A stretch of DNA of 64,000 nucleotides from Cryptomeria japonica (lineage: Eukaryota; Streptophyta; Pinopsida; Cupressales; Cupressaceae): NCBI RefSeq assembly GCF_030272615.1, contig NC_081409.1, positions 205,217,364-205,281,363 on the forward strand. The letters are read 5' to 3'. The notes beneath the pieces were generated by a model. That model was not told where the DNA came from. It worked only from the letters and a program-made list of their open reading frames with translations, and made no database searches. The first letter of the stretch is position 1. The number at the start of each line of letters is the position of its first letter. Position numbers and translations under genes: made by a program. This document shows positions 31,804-46,659 of the stretch, one piece after another.

Positions 31804-34800
31804 CTAGGAAACTGAGATTTCAACATCCGGTGAAGTGTTGTTTCCCAGTGCGGGGATCCAAGCCACCCTCCCCAAGTTTCCATCTTGCCACACTTCCACC
31901 CGACCATCAAGTATGTCCTGTTTATGGGGGTGGGAGGTGCGCTCACGAATCAGGTCAGCTTCCTCCTGAGTAATCTCCATGTGTATCTACCTACGCTCCA
32001 GGTGCTTCATAAAAGCCACCAATGCTTGCTCAAATGCAGCCTTGCCTGGTTCATCCCTCTCCCAAGTGAATCCGTGTGATAATTCTTGGATGTAAACAGT
32101 AGTAGCCCCCTCCTTGATCCACCTATCAAACTTGTCTGAGTCCAGCTTAAGTATAACAGTGACCTGCATAGAAATAGAGTAAACAATGAGTCTCCTAAGA
32201 GACTCAGTGAGGTGCCTAGTATTGCTATTAAAGATGTCATCATTACAATACTTCCATATAAGCCAAAGAACTTCCAAAGAAAAACAAGACCAAAAGGTAT
32301 TTGCAATTCTCCTACAACCCTTGATATAGCCTAGAATAACATCTATGTATTCAAAAGAAATAGATTCCAAGTTAAAACCAAACAATCTCCATATTTCTTT
32401 TGCAAAATGGCATTCAAAAAATATATGTTTCATAGTTTCAGGCACTCTGCATATGTTACAACTTAAGAAAGCACCCTCCTTATATTTTATGGGGAGTTTA
32501 TTTAATAGCAGGCGCTAGCCAAAGAATTGCTTTTTTGGTTCATTATGAGCCATCCAAAATTTACAAAGGCTATCTTTCCAGGCCTTTGGTTCCCAGTTTA
32601 AACCCCAACATTTATTAAGGTGCAGAAAAATGGTATCAGCATCGTTGAGTGAAGAGTAAATGTATTTGGCTTTAAGGGAAGGGAGAGGTGTGCCATCAGT
32701 CCAGCAAAGTGCAGAAGTGGGGGGGTGGAGGAGAGGGGGTGAGAGGGGGGGAGAGGGGGGGAGAGAAAAGGATAAGGCCATTTTAAGTATGTTATAGGTC
32801 CTGCTCTAGGATGTCAGGATAGAGAAGGTAAGTGTCATTTCCTCCCATGATCTCAACTGGTCATTTTCAAACAGATGCTCAAAGTATTTAATACCCATAT
32901 TATGCCATTTTAGTGGAGAACAACCTTGGAGAGTGGTTAAAGGTTTTCCATTACGGAATAAATTCCACCATATTGATCCGTTATCAGCAATATGCCCCTG
33001 TACAATGCCATTTACTTTGATATGTACCAAGTGTTTCACATGTTCCCAAGCCTTCCATAGGGACTTAAAGATATCAGATCCAGCGGGAGATACCTCAAAC
33101 TATTCAATAAGAAGGTCAAGAATGGGGAGATCTTTCCATTTATTGGCTTTCTTAGGGATCGAGCATATAATGTTATTTCTTATAAGAACTTTCCATGGCT
33201 CATTACCTTTCATGACCTTAAGAATCCACTTGGAGGTGAGGGCAATGCCCTGTAGTTTCAAGTCCTTCAACCCCATCCCACCAAATAGTTTATGCATAGT
33301 GCACCATTCATATTTCACTGCATGTTGCTTCCTAGTACCCTTTCCATCTAACCATAGGAATTCCCTAATTTGCTTTTGAACATGATTAAATTGGTAATTC
33401 CTAAAGAGCCAATCTGATGAGAAATAAATATTATATGAAGCAAATATTTTTTGACACACCTAGAATCTTCCAGCCAAGGAGAGGAAGTTCTTGTTCCACT
33501 TGGAGAGTTTCTTATCAATCTTATTCCCTACCCATTCCCACATTTCTTTTAGATTTGGAAGAACAAAAAAGGGAATACCTAGATATCTTACAATTTGTGT
33601 TGGAGCCAACCATTTGAGAGAGAATTTTGAGAGCTAGCCCGGGGGGCTGTCATCCCAACCAAGGATATTGGACTTATGCATAGCAATCTTACTGCCAGAT
33701 GCTAGGCAGAAGAGTTCAATATTTTTCAGCAGAGCAGCAAGGTTATCTTCCTCAAGCTTAATTAAAAGTGCAGTGTCATCAACAAATTGAACATTACAGA
33801 TTTCCTTCTTGTTAGGTAGGGAGATACCCCTAACAGGAGGAGTAATAGAGGAGTTCTTAAGCAAGTAGAACATTGCATCAGCAACTAGGACAAATAAGGT
33901 AGGGGCTAGAGGACATCCTTGTCTAATGGATCTAGTTAGTGCAAAATTGGAGGACCTTATCCCATTTACTTCAATAGAAGCATTGGCATCACATAATAGA
34001 GTTCTGCCATATTACAAAATCCAGGGGGGAATCCTAATGACTGAAGCATCTGAATGATATAACCCCATTCTATCCTGTCATAGGCTTTCTCAAAATCTAT
34101 GAGCAACATGGCTCCATTTTGTCCTGATTCCTTAGCCTAGTGGAGCGACTCCCAACAGGTAATTAGGTTTTCCAGTATATAACGTTCTTTAACAAACCCT
34201 GTTTGAGTAGTACTGACAATCTTAGGCAAGATTTTCTCCAATTTGCATGCAATCAACTTAGCTAAGATTTTGTATGACACATTCAATAGTGTGATAGGCC
34301 TCCAGTTTTTAAGTAGGGTTTTGTCACCTTCTTTAGGAATAAGCTTGATCAGAACTTGCTTAATATTTTTTCCCAAGGTACCATTGTGGATCGCCTCAGT
34401 GTATAGGGAGTGAAGATCATCAACAATCCATCCAATATTTTCCTTATAAAATTCTACTAGAAACCCATCAGAGCCAAGGGATTTATCATTACTAAGAGCC
34501 AAGATAGCTTTCCTGATTTCTTCTTTTGAGATAGTCATTTCAAGTAGCCTACTATCCTCCTTATCAATAAGTTTGGGGACCAAGGACAGGACAATCTTTC
34601 TAGCATTTTCCTGTTCCTCCCTAACTGGTTCAGTAGAGAACAAATCCTTGCAGAACTGAGCAAAGCACTCAAGAATCTCAGTTGGTTCAGAGAGGTTCTT
34701 ATTCTGCTCCCAGATGGTGTCAATTTTCTCTTTGGCTTGTTTCATCTTAAGAAGTTGGAAGAAGAATTTAGATCCTCGATCTCCAGTATCCAACCAATTT

Positions 34801-35921
34801 AATTTAGCCCTAGTTCTCCATCCTTTGATTTTCTGATTCTACAATCTTCTAAGATCAGTCTTGGCCCTAATAAGTTGGTTGGTGAGTGATCCATTCTCAG
34901 GATCCCCTTGAAGTTATAGCTCAGCCACTTGGAGGGCATTATGTAGTTGTAACTCATAGACTCTGGCATCCTTAGCCTTCTTTTTACCCATAGCTTGGCA
35001 GAGTGAGGTCCAAGTTTTAACATTCTGGTTCCATCTGTCAATGTTGGACATTTGGCAATTACCATATTTATTAAACATTCTGACAAGAAACAAGGCACAC
35101 TTTAGGTCCTCATCCATTAGTAAACTAGTGTTCATTCTAAAGTTCAAGCTAGGGTTTGGTGGGGCCATTCTACTATCAATTATATTTATCCCAATCATAA
35201 TAGGATGATGATCTGGTAATGTATATGGTATGACATCATATTGAACACCATCATCATTTTTAGCAGTTTCAAAGAAATCTTTGTTGAAATAAAATCTATC
35301 TAGCTTGCAATAGACTCTTTTATTATACTATTGATGATTACACTAGGTGTACCATATTGATTTATAGTCTCCCTTTTTTTGTGCTAAAGGATCAAACAAT
35401 TTCATCTTGTTAACCATCCTTTCCCACTGGACTCTCTCAGCACCATTCCATTCAACCTTGTTTCCTCCTTGTTTATCTTGAACACTAACTACCATGTTGA
35501 AATCTCCTCCCAAGAACCAGGGGATATCCTCCAAGTTAGCAAGCCATTCCCACATACTCCCTCTTTATCAGTAGTCATTGGAGGCATAAATTGAACAAAT
35601 GCCAAAGGTGGAATTGTCATTCTGAATGATAGCCCATATTGCCCTTGCACATGGGGATTGCCCCCATTTTGTCACCTTATTCACCCAATTAGGGTTTAAT
35701 AAAATTGTAGCTCCACCTCTTCGTTTAGGGTAATTGGTATAGAAGGGAGTGGCCTCCCTCCAAATGCATTTTAGACCAACTTCTAAGGTAAATCCCACTA
35801 ATTTTAGCTCCTAGAGCATAAGGCAGTCAATATCCTTGTGCATATTTAGAAATCTTTTGACCACATATTTTCTATCAGGGGCCTCAAGGCCCCTGATGTT
35901 CCATGAGATGGATTTCAACAT
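31804..35921 (-). pseudogene. LINE-1 ORF2 (endonuclease-reverse transcriptase)
   Basis: About 1372 codons. The APE-type endonuclease starts KSISWNIRGLEAPDRKYVV and has PWFLGGDFNMVV. In LML*ELK the usual Q of QE is a TAG. RT motifs are LIPKEGD...NWRPITLLNVSYKI, IDFEKAYDRIEW, SIRQGCPLAPTLFVL and catalytic QFVDDTALL (about 33790). The C-terminal zinc region has CNICRVPETMKHIFFECHF (about 32440). A tail of about 60 residues ends at TAG 31804-31806. Breaks are several TAG/TGA/TAA codons explicable as C-to-T changes, plus one 1-base shift near 34010. Before and after that shift the frames are constant, so it is a lightly damaged copy. ORF2 begins inside the ORF1 stop (TAATG). Confidence 0.88.
32719..32766 (+). 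other. G-quadruplex-prone G-rich tract in LINE-1 ORF2
   Basis: Four runs of five or more G are separated by short purine loops on the plus strand (template of the LINE). The element strand encodes a Pro/Ser-rich stretch (SLPPSPPLSPPLLHPPTSA) that stays in frame with ORF2. Confidence 0.6.
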
Positions 35922-37867
35922 TAGGAAGATTGTTCGGGAGTGTCCATCAGGGAATTAAACCCCTCGAAACACTTAGGCCATTCCTCTGGATTAGAGAGGT
36001 AACTAGCATCAAAAGCCCCTATTGAAAGTGGTCTACCTATTTTCTTCATAAGTTCAAAGAGTTGTTCTGGTCCCGATGACTCCTTCCTACCTAAAGTCTC
36101 CTTAGAAGCCTTAGGAGATCTTTTCCTCCTTTTTTTCTTAGATTTATTTCCATATAGGTCTTCTCCCCCATTCTTAGATCCAAAATTAAAAAACTCTAAG
36201 ATTTGGGGAAAGTGGATTATCCCCACCATTGTTGATAACCTCAAAGTCATTATATTTCAAACAAAGTCCAGTACCATGAACATCCCCTATGGTATGGTTG
36301 GAAGGGAGGATGGTAAGCCCCATATCCCCATCAATGTTACCAGATGTCAACTCAAGGGGTTTGGTAGGGCTTTGTGCTCTCTCACCCTCAACCTTGGTCT
36401 CCAAGGGAGTATTTGAAACAAAAACAATGGGAGGAATGCTCATCTCCCTAGGAATGTCACAATTGTCCATACATTCAGACCCCAGAGGGGATTGACATAC
36501 ACTACAGATGGCATTGGTGGTATCTTGAGCACCACCATCATCCCCTTCGATCAACTCATGGAGGAAGGGCATGGTATAGGACTCAATCTCCTTTTTCTGA
36601 TTACTTAATGATAGTTCAAGTTGTTTTCAGTGTTCTGCAACCATTTTCAATTTTTCAAGGACAGTTGTTGTGCATTTTGAGTTCTGGGTCCACCATTAGT
36701 AGTGGAAAAACCAACCACATCAGATTCTAGTGGGATAGAGACACTGGCAGCCAAATTGGCCTCTTTTAGGGCCTTCTGGTATTTAACTAAACTCTTAGCA
36801 ATTGAGGGAGGAGCACTGGAGGGATTAGGGCAATCTTGTGGGCTAGATAGTGGGGGGTCAGGGTCGGGTGGAGGTGGCAGGTCGGGAAAGTTAGGATGTG
36901 AAGGGTTGGGGGGAATGGGAGGTGAAGATTCAGGGTGCAATGGGGGAGGATTAGGGCCAGTCTGTTTAGGGTTTGAGGGTTCTTCCAAGGCAAAATGTAG
37001 AGGGTATTGAGCAGAGGCCTTCTTGGAAGGAGAAAAGTTTTTTCCCCCCAACAAAGGGCAATTTTTGAAGAAGTACCCACTTCTTCTGCACTTATGACAT
37101 GCATTAACTCCCCTCACATACTCTAAGGGACATGAAAATAACTAGTTTTCAATATAGATATCAATTTCAGAGGGTAAAGTCGAGCTAGGATTGAAGGCAA
37201 TAAGTACCCTCACATCCATATGGGGTAATAAAGCATTAGAAGAATCAATTTTAATCACTTTGCTTAGAGGCTCGGTAATTTTTGAGATACGGTTCCATAA
37301 GAATGGAGGAACATTTTTAATAACGACCCATTTAGGGTTAGATAGTGCCATGATTTCCTTATTACATGCAACAGGAGTCCAAGGAACGACCCTAAAACAA
37401 GCATTTCCTACATTCCAAAATTGCTTATCGAGCACTTTCTTTTGTGTTTCTTTATCAATGAAATAAATAAGGAATAACCCTTTTTGTAACATTCTACAGA
37501 AAGAAAAATGAATGCCAATTTTTATACACCAAATATATTTAAACCATCTATTTAAATTCTGTCTAGACAACATTCTATCTACATCAAGGGCTGCTAAAAA
37601 AATCGCAGAATCCCTAAGTCTAGAAATTTCCTGAGAAATGCATTCAGTCATGGAAGTATTAGGTTTAATGACAACTCTTGGAGCCGACGCAACCTTACCT
37701 TCTTCATGGGCCTAGCTTGCTACTGCATCGTGAAGGACCTTCGGCTCGAACCTCACATCCTCTAGGAAAGTCGTGCAGTGTCCTTCAACGGCTTGGCGGA
37801 ATGATTTCTTCACTCCGTTATTGCTCTAGTTGGTGTTAATACCAACCCCAACCCTATTTTTCTCCAT
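35921..37867 (-). pseudogene. LINE-1 ORF1 (DUF4283-like RNA-binding protein)
   Basis: From ATG 37867. A DUF4283/RRM-like domain spans about residues 90-230 (RMLSRQNLNRWFKYIW ... FLIYFIDKETQKKVL ... WNVGNACFRVVPWTP). It is followed by a zf-CCHC_4-type knuckle CHKCRRSGYFFKNC (His replaced by Tyr, a C-to-T change), then a Pro-rich linker and a basic end SKKKRRKRSPK that looks like a nuclear signal. Stops at three positions are all TAG. One-base shifts near 36660 and 36200 split the C-terminal third. The final TAA (35923-35921) overlaps the ORF2 ATG. Confidence 0.82.
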
Positions 37868-38032
37868 TAATGGAGACACGAGCAAAAGTAAATACGGGGG
37901 CCTCTCGGTAGGCTTGGGAGCCCCCAAATAGAGAGTCAACCTACAACCAAGGACCGTTCGTATTCATCATTGGTTGTAGAGCTAGCCGCCGCCTTCTACT
38001 TCATCTATTGTAATAGTATTTTTAGCTACATC

Positions 38033-39228
38033 TTCAACCACATGATATATGTTTATATCAATAATACCATTATTTTCCTTTCAACACAAATATTATACCT
38101 CCTAAAAATGAAAAATCTAGTAACTTATAACTTAATAATAAAATTACTTTTCTTTTTGTTCAATTAACCTCATATCTTACTCAATTTTAAAATCAAATAT
38201 ATTCATCATAATAAATAATCTATATATTAAATTATCATCTAACCATAAAAATAGTGTAGAAATATATTACACATACATAGATTACAATCTATGTACTAAC
38301 ATGTAATATTTAATGCATCTAAATCCCATTTATTTCTATATGTTGCTTTAAAGCTACATATGCACATAAATTGCACCTTTCTTAGCAACATAATACCTAC
38401 CTAATTTGTTTGAATCTAATTAATTTTCATTAAAATAAGTACACAAAATGAGATTAATTAATATAGTCTTAACTTTCTCATGGAATTATCAAAAAATATA
38501 TCAATACAGAAAAGATAACTCATATATATGTGATACAAAATTGGCACTCATGTTGAAAATACAATTATTACAACAATTTAATAAATGAAGCTCTCAAAAT
38601 CCTTGCTCAACCCAATGATTTTTATGAAGATTATTTTAACATAAAGATAATTTACATAATTCAAAATCAAATGTTTAACTATTAAATATATTTAAGTGAC
38701 AGTTTATATTTTATTTATCTATCAATGTTGGAGAATGAGCTATAGTAGAATCAAAGAGGGTCATTCACTCAATGGTCAACCCTAGCATGCATAAGAGTTG
38801 TCATAGATTCAAATCCTAATTGCTCCCTCAAATATTTTACATGGTATCAAAACATTTTAAGATCTCTAAAACATAAAATGTAATTTAATATAAGTGTTGA
38901 AAAATGAGCTATACTTAAATTATAGAAAATTCAATAACTCAATATATAGAAAATTCAAAAACTTAATAATAAAATAATCTACATACATCCAAAATATTAA
39001 ACTTAAATTATAAAAATAACATAAAAAAATATTTTATAATAGCCCCCCAAAAAATCAAGATTTTAATAAGTGTAATCTTCACTTGTTTATAGCAAGTGAG
39101 ATTATTTTATTACAACTAGAGTTGTATCTCTAACATTATTAAAGAAACATTTTTCTCAACAAGACTAAATTAGCAATGTGTCTAGAACATTAGAACAATG
39201 TAGGGACAAATTGTAAAGTAGGTGAGGC
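38033..39228. other. AT-rich 3' flank of the peroxidase pseudogene
   Basis: Non-coding and alignable with 46660-47808 in copy 2. No other feature is seen. Confidence 0.6.
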
Positions 39229-41110
<1,882 letters not shown>

Positions 41111-42112
41111 TGGGAAAAAACACAGAGGTTTGATTTGAAGAAGAAGAACAATGCCGTGGGTATTTAACAATGGTGAGAGTGTGAAAAAGTCACAGCAGAA
41201 ATCGGATTGTTCACAATCTACCATTCAATATTAAGAACTCCATTCAAAGCTGTATTACATCTGATGTGAGTGTTTTTGTTCCCATGCGTAACCGATGGGC
41301 ACGCGTAAAGATAATGCTCGGGAATTCGTATGTTGAGTACGATGTATGTATTGTTTAAGTTTATCTTCTTTTTTATGATCACGTTGTTTGATTATAAGTT
41401 AAATTTATATTGTTTTAAGACATGGACTATTTGATAGATATGTTTTGTATCCGTTGTATTTTGGTCTAAAGTAATATGTCATCGATTTCAAATTTTCTTC
41501 CTTTAAGTTGAATGTAGACAATTGAGAAACTGTTTCTACAGTAATATGTTGTCATTTTCAATCTTTCTTTCTGTAAATTGAAGACAATTGAAAAAGTGAT
41601 CTTTCCTCTTTCAAATTAGATGTAAACAATTGAGATAATGATTGATACGATGACAAAAATTTTAGTTGAATGTAGGTTAGAAGATGAAACCTTTTTTTAG
41701 AATAATTTTTTTTGAACGTTTTAAGGTTAAATAGAATTTAGATCAAATGATATGTAAAGTGTTAGCATATAAAATATGTAGATTGTTAAAAATGATTAAT
41801 GGTATGATAAAATTTTTTGCTTGAAAGTAGTTGTCAAAGATAGAGATTTGAGTCCTTGAATAAATTTAAAGTTGTTATTACACACACGTTATATGGATTG
41901 TTCAAACTGTTGATCCCTATTTTGTTAGTAATGACTTAAGACATATATTTTAAGAATATTTATATCATTTTTATTTAAATAAAAGCTAAAACTACCATAC
42001 CTATCTTTAGAGAAAAATAGGTAATGTAAACCAAAAGATATCATATGTGTTCATTATTCCGCTTTAAAAAAATTATATTATTAAATTGTTATTAATATTA
42101 TATTATTATTAG
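41111..42112. other. 5' flank of the peroxidase pseudogene
   Basis: Alignable with 49901-50993 upstream of the intact gene. No other feature. Confidence 0.6.
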
Positions 42113-42800
42113 CTCCTTCCAAGGGAGGATACTATTGCATTCATTCAATGCAATTATTGAATTAGTTTAGCTAATCAAATTAAAGAATTAAAATTTATTA
42201 ACAAGAAATCTATAGTGTAATTTTTATTTTTTATTTTAAATAATTTGTTTCTATCATTCTTCTTTGTTTCTATTGGTTAGTGTAGATAAAAAATTCAATG
42301 TTTTTAAACACAAATATACCAAATCTCAATGACAATTGTTATTATCACATTTATTATACAACAAATAACACTTTTTATATTTTATATTTATAAACATTGT
42401 TATTATTCACTCTGTACAACGTGAAATCTAAAGTAGTTTAAACTTTTGTCAAAATCAAAATATCTAATCTTCATTTGAGCACTTCAATTTTTTAATATGA
42501 AAGTACTGAATCAGTTTAATTTTTTTTTTTTAAATTTGTAATTATATTTAGCACAAATTCTTCACAAAATATTTGTGTAATGTTAGAAGGAAATATGTGA
42601 AATTTTTAATTTAGGTTGTTAAATATTTAAAATATTTATATTTTATGTATTTTAAATTAAACTAATTTTAATTAATAATTTAGTTAAAATACAATTATTT
42701 TAATTGTAATTAAAAAAATTATTTAATTATATATTTTTCTTTATTTTTTATATATTCATAATATTTTTTAAATATTTAATAATGAATACACAAGTATAGA
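42113..42800. other. very AT-rich non-coding DNA
   Basis: Nothing recognisable. It separates the end of duplication copy 1 from LINE-2. Confidence 0.5.
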
Positions 42801-43067
42801 GATTGTTTTTTCCCATGATACTTATCAGAGTCTTGGAGCCCTATCCACAAGCTAGATGCATAAAACATTGGTTAACCAGTCTTCATAGAAAAGCATGATA
42901 ACCTGACAAAATCCATGTTGTCTATGATACTATATACTAAATAGAGGTGCCCTATAGAGACATATTATATCATAACCATATCTTGGATATAGATTACCAA
43001 AAACCAAGCTACCAATTTCTTAAATAGAGAGTAGACTAATCCTTATTTGCACAAGAGCTCAGCAGGC

Positions 43068-44115
43068 TGGACCACGCTTCTTTTCTTTGCATTTCGCCTT
43101 CATCAAGCTCTGATCCACAAAAACACAATCCCCATGTGGCGGGAGTGGTTGCTAGACAATATGGATGGCCTCATTCTGAAGATCACTCTGTCTGGGACTG
43201 TCATGCCAGCTCTTCAACAGATGCTGGGGAACTTCTACAACTTCTTCCTCCTCTCTGTCTTATGCCATCTCTGGTGTCCATGGCACATATCTTGCAGCCA
43301 ACATATATTCCTTCCACCAATCACCTCCAGGAGTGGCTTTCTAACCAAGCCACATTTGTAGAAACTCTATGGTTTTAGCAATGTTCGGATTTCTTTCTAC
43401 AAATGTAGCTTCATCTTTGATGATGAGGATCGTTCCCTTGAAGTTGGGAATGTTCTGCTCGACTACACATGAAACCCTAGGCCCATCTCTCAACACATAA
43501 TCATCTGGATACGGGGTCTTCATTTCTTTATCCATATTATCCACAGCCAAATTAAGGTTCCCTAGGATTTCTTTCCGAAAAAGAGCCCAACATAATAGAG
43601 TGGCTTCAAATTTCTTCAGACCCATCACAAGAAGAATAGAGACAAAAACCATCGGAATATCTATGTTTACTCTATAGTGGTGCTCTGTCTCAATGAGGTC
43701 CTCCTCTATGACTTGTCTCACAACCCTATTGACAAGGTCATCCTTTGATTCGAGGATCTCTCTCCATCTCTTATCTTTGATGGGACCTAGGAAAGCCATT
43801 TGCCTATTTTCTGACACCAAACACAAAATGGACTCCATGAAAACCAAACTGAAGGGGTACCAGATCATAATGGAGAGAATGATCTCGAAGTGCTCCTACA
43901 CATGCGGATTTATTAACAAATTGCCAATATACTCATCCGATCCCACTTGGAAATTGATCCAAGGCCATTATGATTGACATTGGAAATGACTATTAGTACC
44001 TCCTAATTAAATGTGAATTTCAAATTATATATCATCAGTGACCTATCGGGGATGATGTAATCATCTAGTCCACCTTATGTGGCGCTGGGAGCTGAGCTAG
44101 TCGCCACATTGACCA
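43068..44115 (-). pseudogene. LINE-2 ORF3, unknown protein
   Basis: ATG 44115 lies 18 nt after the RNase H stop (44135-44133). Readable parts: GLDDYIIPDRSLMIYNLKF, then a frame change near 43990, then WINFQVGSDEYIGNLLINPH, the long open part 43868-43341 with SENRQMAFLGPIKDKRWREI and ETEHHYRVNIDIPMVFVSIL, then WWKEYMLAARYVPWTPEMA and a basic end MKAKCKEKKRGPAC. Most internal stops are TAG. No RT, protease or nuclease motif is present. It shares ordered motifs with the broken gene at 12579-13346. Function is unknown. Placement directly behind RNase H on the same strand suggests translation from the LINE mRNA by reinitiation (inference). Confidence 0.55.
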
Positions 44116-44132
44116 TTCACACATGTTCTCCA

Positions 44133-45600
44133 TTCACACCCTTATTGCAAGATTGTTGGCTAATTAATTGGTCTCCTGATAGACATGGTTGATTGTGTAG
44201 TCTTTGATTGTGTCTAAAATATCCAATGCCCGATCAAGGAGGCCCTTGAGCTTCCAATTCGAAATATCTTGCTTTCTAAGCGCATTAATTATGATGGTCA
44301 AATACCCTTCAATTTCAACGTTTGAGATGTTTAATTGCTTGCAGAGAAAGAGTCCTTCAATTAAGCCATTGACTTATGCATAGTTATTGATGTCTATACC
44401 TAAGCAAATTGCATTGTAGGCAATGATTTTCTTCTCCCATGAGTGAATGATGCAATCCACCCCAGACACGCTTGGATTTCCTCTAGAGGCTCCATCAAAG
44501 TTGAGCTTATGCTAGTGACCATGTTTCAGCTCAAACCAAACATAATGCTTCCTAACTGACTGCTTGTCTTTTCTATTGTCACCAATGAAGGAGGAAATGT
44601 AGAGACCTTTCCATTTCTTCCTCATAAGATTATACCATTGCAAAAACCTACAATCTTTCTTGACATGCTTTGAGTTTCTATTATTTACCACTTCCACTAT
44701 GGAAGCCTCAGTTTTGATGAGAAGCCTGTCAATAATTAACTCTTTATCTTTAAATATTCTTCTATTTATTTCCTTCCAAAGCTCCCATATTAGAATTGAG
44801 GGACTACTAATCCATAGTATTCCAAATAGACTTGATTTTTTGAGAGTCAACCATGCAAAAAACCATTGCAAAATACTTGAGGGTACAATAGTTGACCAAC
44901 CTAGTTTGTTGATGAGCCAATTCCAATAGTGATGGGAGTAAGGGAAAGTTAGGAGAAGATGGTCATAATTCATTCTTTTTTTTCCATTTATGTAAAACAC
45001 ACCAAGAAGGGCCTAAAAAGACAATTTTCTTGAAGTAGTCAGAAGTTAAAATCCTTCTTTGGATGGGAGGCCAAGTAAAGGATTCTTCTTTAGGAAGGCA
45101 TTGCTTGTTCGAACAAAGAGAAGTGTGCAAGAGATCTCTAAAATGTTGGGCTTCCTTATATATTACCCGAAACCCATCTTTAGAGTTATATTGCCCATTG
45201 TTTGACTTTGTCCAAATGATTCTATCACTACCTTCTCAAAAAACCAAGGACCTATATGATAGAATGTTCCTTAAAATATCTCAATCCTCCTTTCTCATGA
45301 GCTGAAAAATCTTTCCATCTCCACCCAAGGGGTAGGAAGGAAGCATCCACCTATACATAACTACAAAGATTAGACCCCCATATTTGAATGAAGAGATTCT
45401 TGAAAGCTCTAGTATCCATCAACTTATGTTTTGGAGGAAGACCACCCCAAGAGTCTTCCCAAAAGTGAGTCGACCTTCCATCAAGTACATCTCATGATAC
45501 ATGGTGGAGAAGCACACTCCTGTTGTTCATCATGAAGTTCCAAATTATGGAGACTTTTGAGGGATTAGAGATTCTGAAGATCTCCTCCTTATTTCTAGTA
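44133..45600 (-). pseudogene. LINE-2 ORF2 C-terminus with RNase H
   Basis: The 5' part reads DGRSTHFWEDSWGGLPPKHK, a typical segment after the RT of plant LINEs. A zf-RVT-type region follows (YSHHYWNWLINKLGW, WISSPSILIWELWKEINRRIF; open 45000-44512). The RVT_3 RNase H has LNFDGASRGNPSVSG (first catalytic Asp), then IEGYLTIIINAL and HVYQETN, where the family has R-x-x-N. Multiple stops and shifts. Confidence 0.75.
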
Positions 45601-45717
45601 TTCAAGTATGGGCTATTTCAAAGGACTTTAGAATGTAATGTCATGTCAATTTGAACACCAACATAATCTGTCCATCTCATATCAATTCATGATAAGCGCA
45701 TCCACATTTTTTGCAGC

Positions 45718-45935
45718 AAGAGATTTGTTGGTGAGTAATTTGCTATAGAATTTTATGTTTTATACATATTAATTTAGTTTGAATGGATATTTACAATTAT
45801 AAATAGAATAGAATTTAAGTCAAAACAAGAGATTTGTTGGTGAGTAATTTGTTATAGAATTTTATGTTTTATACATATTAATTTAGTTTGAATGGATATT
45901 TACAATTATAAATAGAATAGAATTTAAGTCAAAAC
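45718..45935. repeat. 108-bp tandem duplication
   Basis: The block AGAGATTTGTTGGTGAGTAA through GAATAGAATTTAAGTCAAAAC is present twice, almost identical. Copy 1 has one unit, so it arose after the segmental duplication. Confidence 0.85.
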
Positions 45936-46659
45936 TACACAGTTGAATCTTAATAAAATATCATAATTTTGGTCAGTGTTATTTAAACTAACATTGAAAT
46001 TGTAACATATTGATTAGTTAAGATTTACAAAAATGATTATTTGAAAAATTTAAACTTATTCAAACTTTTAATAAGCTTGATTTTTACAATACTTTAACAA
46101 CCTTACTAGTAGTGAATAGGGATTTCATATGCGCTATTAAGCCTAAGAAATTTAGTCTTGGAAATATTCCATGTTAAAAAGTATTCTTATAATAGAAAAC
46201 ATACTGTCCCAAAACTATCAATGTTGTCTCACTATTAAAAGTGATTTCACCCCAAAAAATAAAAACAATGAAAACATTTTACTATATCTTGAGTCAAAAC
46301 TACACAATTGAATCCTAATAAAATATCATAATTTTGATCAGTGTTGTTTAAACTAACATTAAAATTGTAATATATTTATTGGTTAGTATTTTTCGAAAGG
46401 ATTATTTAAGAATTTTAAACATACTCAAACTTTTAATAAGCTTAATGCTTAAGATATTTTAACAACATTACTAGTGGTCAATAGGACTTTCATATAGGCT
46501 TTTAAGCTTAAGAAATTTAGTCTTGGACATGTTCCATGTTAAAAAACTAGTCTTATAATAGAAAACATATTGTCCCAAAAATATCAACATTGTGTCACTA
46601 TTAAAAGTGATATCACACCCAAAAAATAAAAACAAGGAAAATATTTTGCTACATCTTCA

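Larger units (their letters stand above)
31593..38016 (-). mobile_element. LINE-1: full-length L1-type LINE, minus strand
   Basis: Starts (right, 5' end) near 38016 and ends in a poly-A tail (poly-T on the plus strand, 31593-31602). The empty site is preserved in copy 2 at about 46640-46670. Flanking target copies are TATTTTGCTACATC (31579-31592) and TATTTTTAGCTACATC (38017-38032). It has a short 5' UTR, ORF1 (37867-35921), ORF2 (35921-31804) and a 3' UTR of about 200 bp. ORF2 has endonuclease, RT and zf-RVT-like parts but no RNase H, unlike LINE-2 and LINE-3. Confidence 0.88.
42800..45605 (-). mobile_element. LINE-2: 5'-truncated LINE with an extra 3' ORF
   Basis: The minus strand carries the C-terminal part of ORF2 (from about 45600), an RNase H domain ending at 44133, then ORF3 (44115-43068) and a non-coding 3' part. 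The 5' edge coincides with the first base of duplication copy 2 (45606). The 3' edge (about 42800) is uncertain because no clear poly-A or target duplication was found. Confidence 0.65.

Noticed and set aside
43047-43378. Plus-strand ORFs near 43.1-43.4 kb
   Set aside because: They lie antisense to LINE-2 ORF3, whose frame shows shared motifs with 12579-13346.
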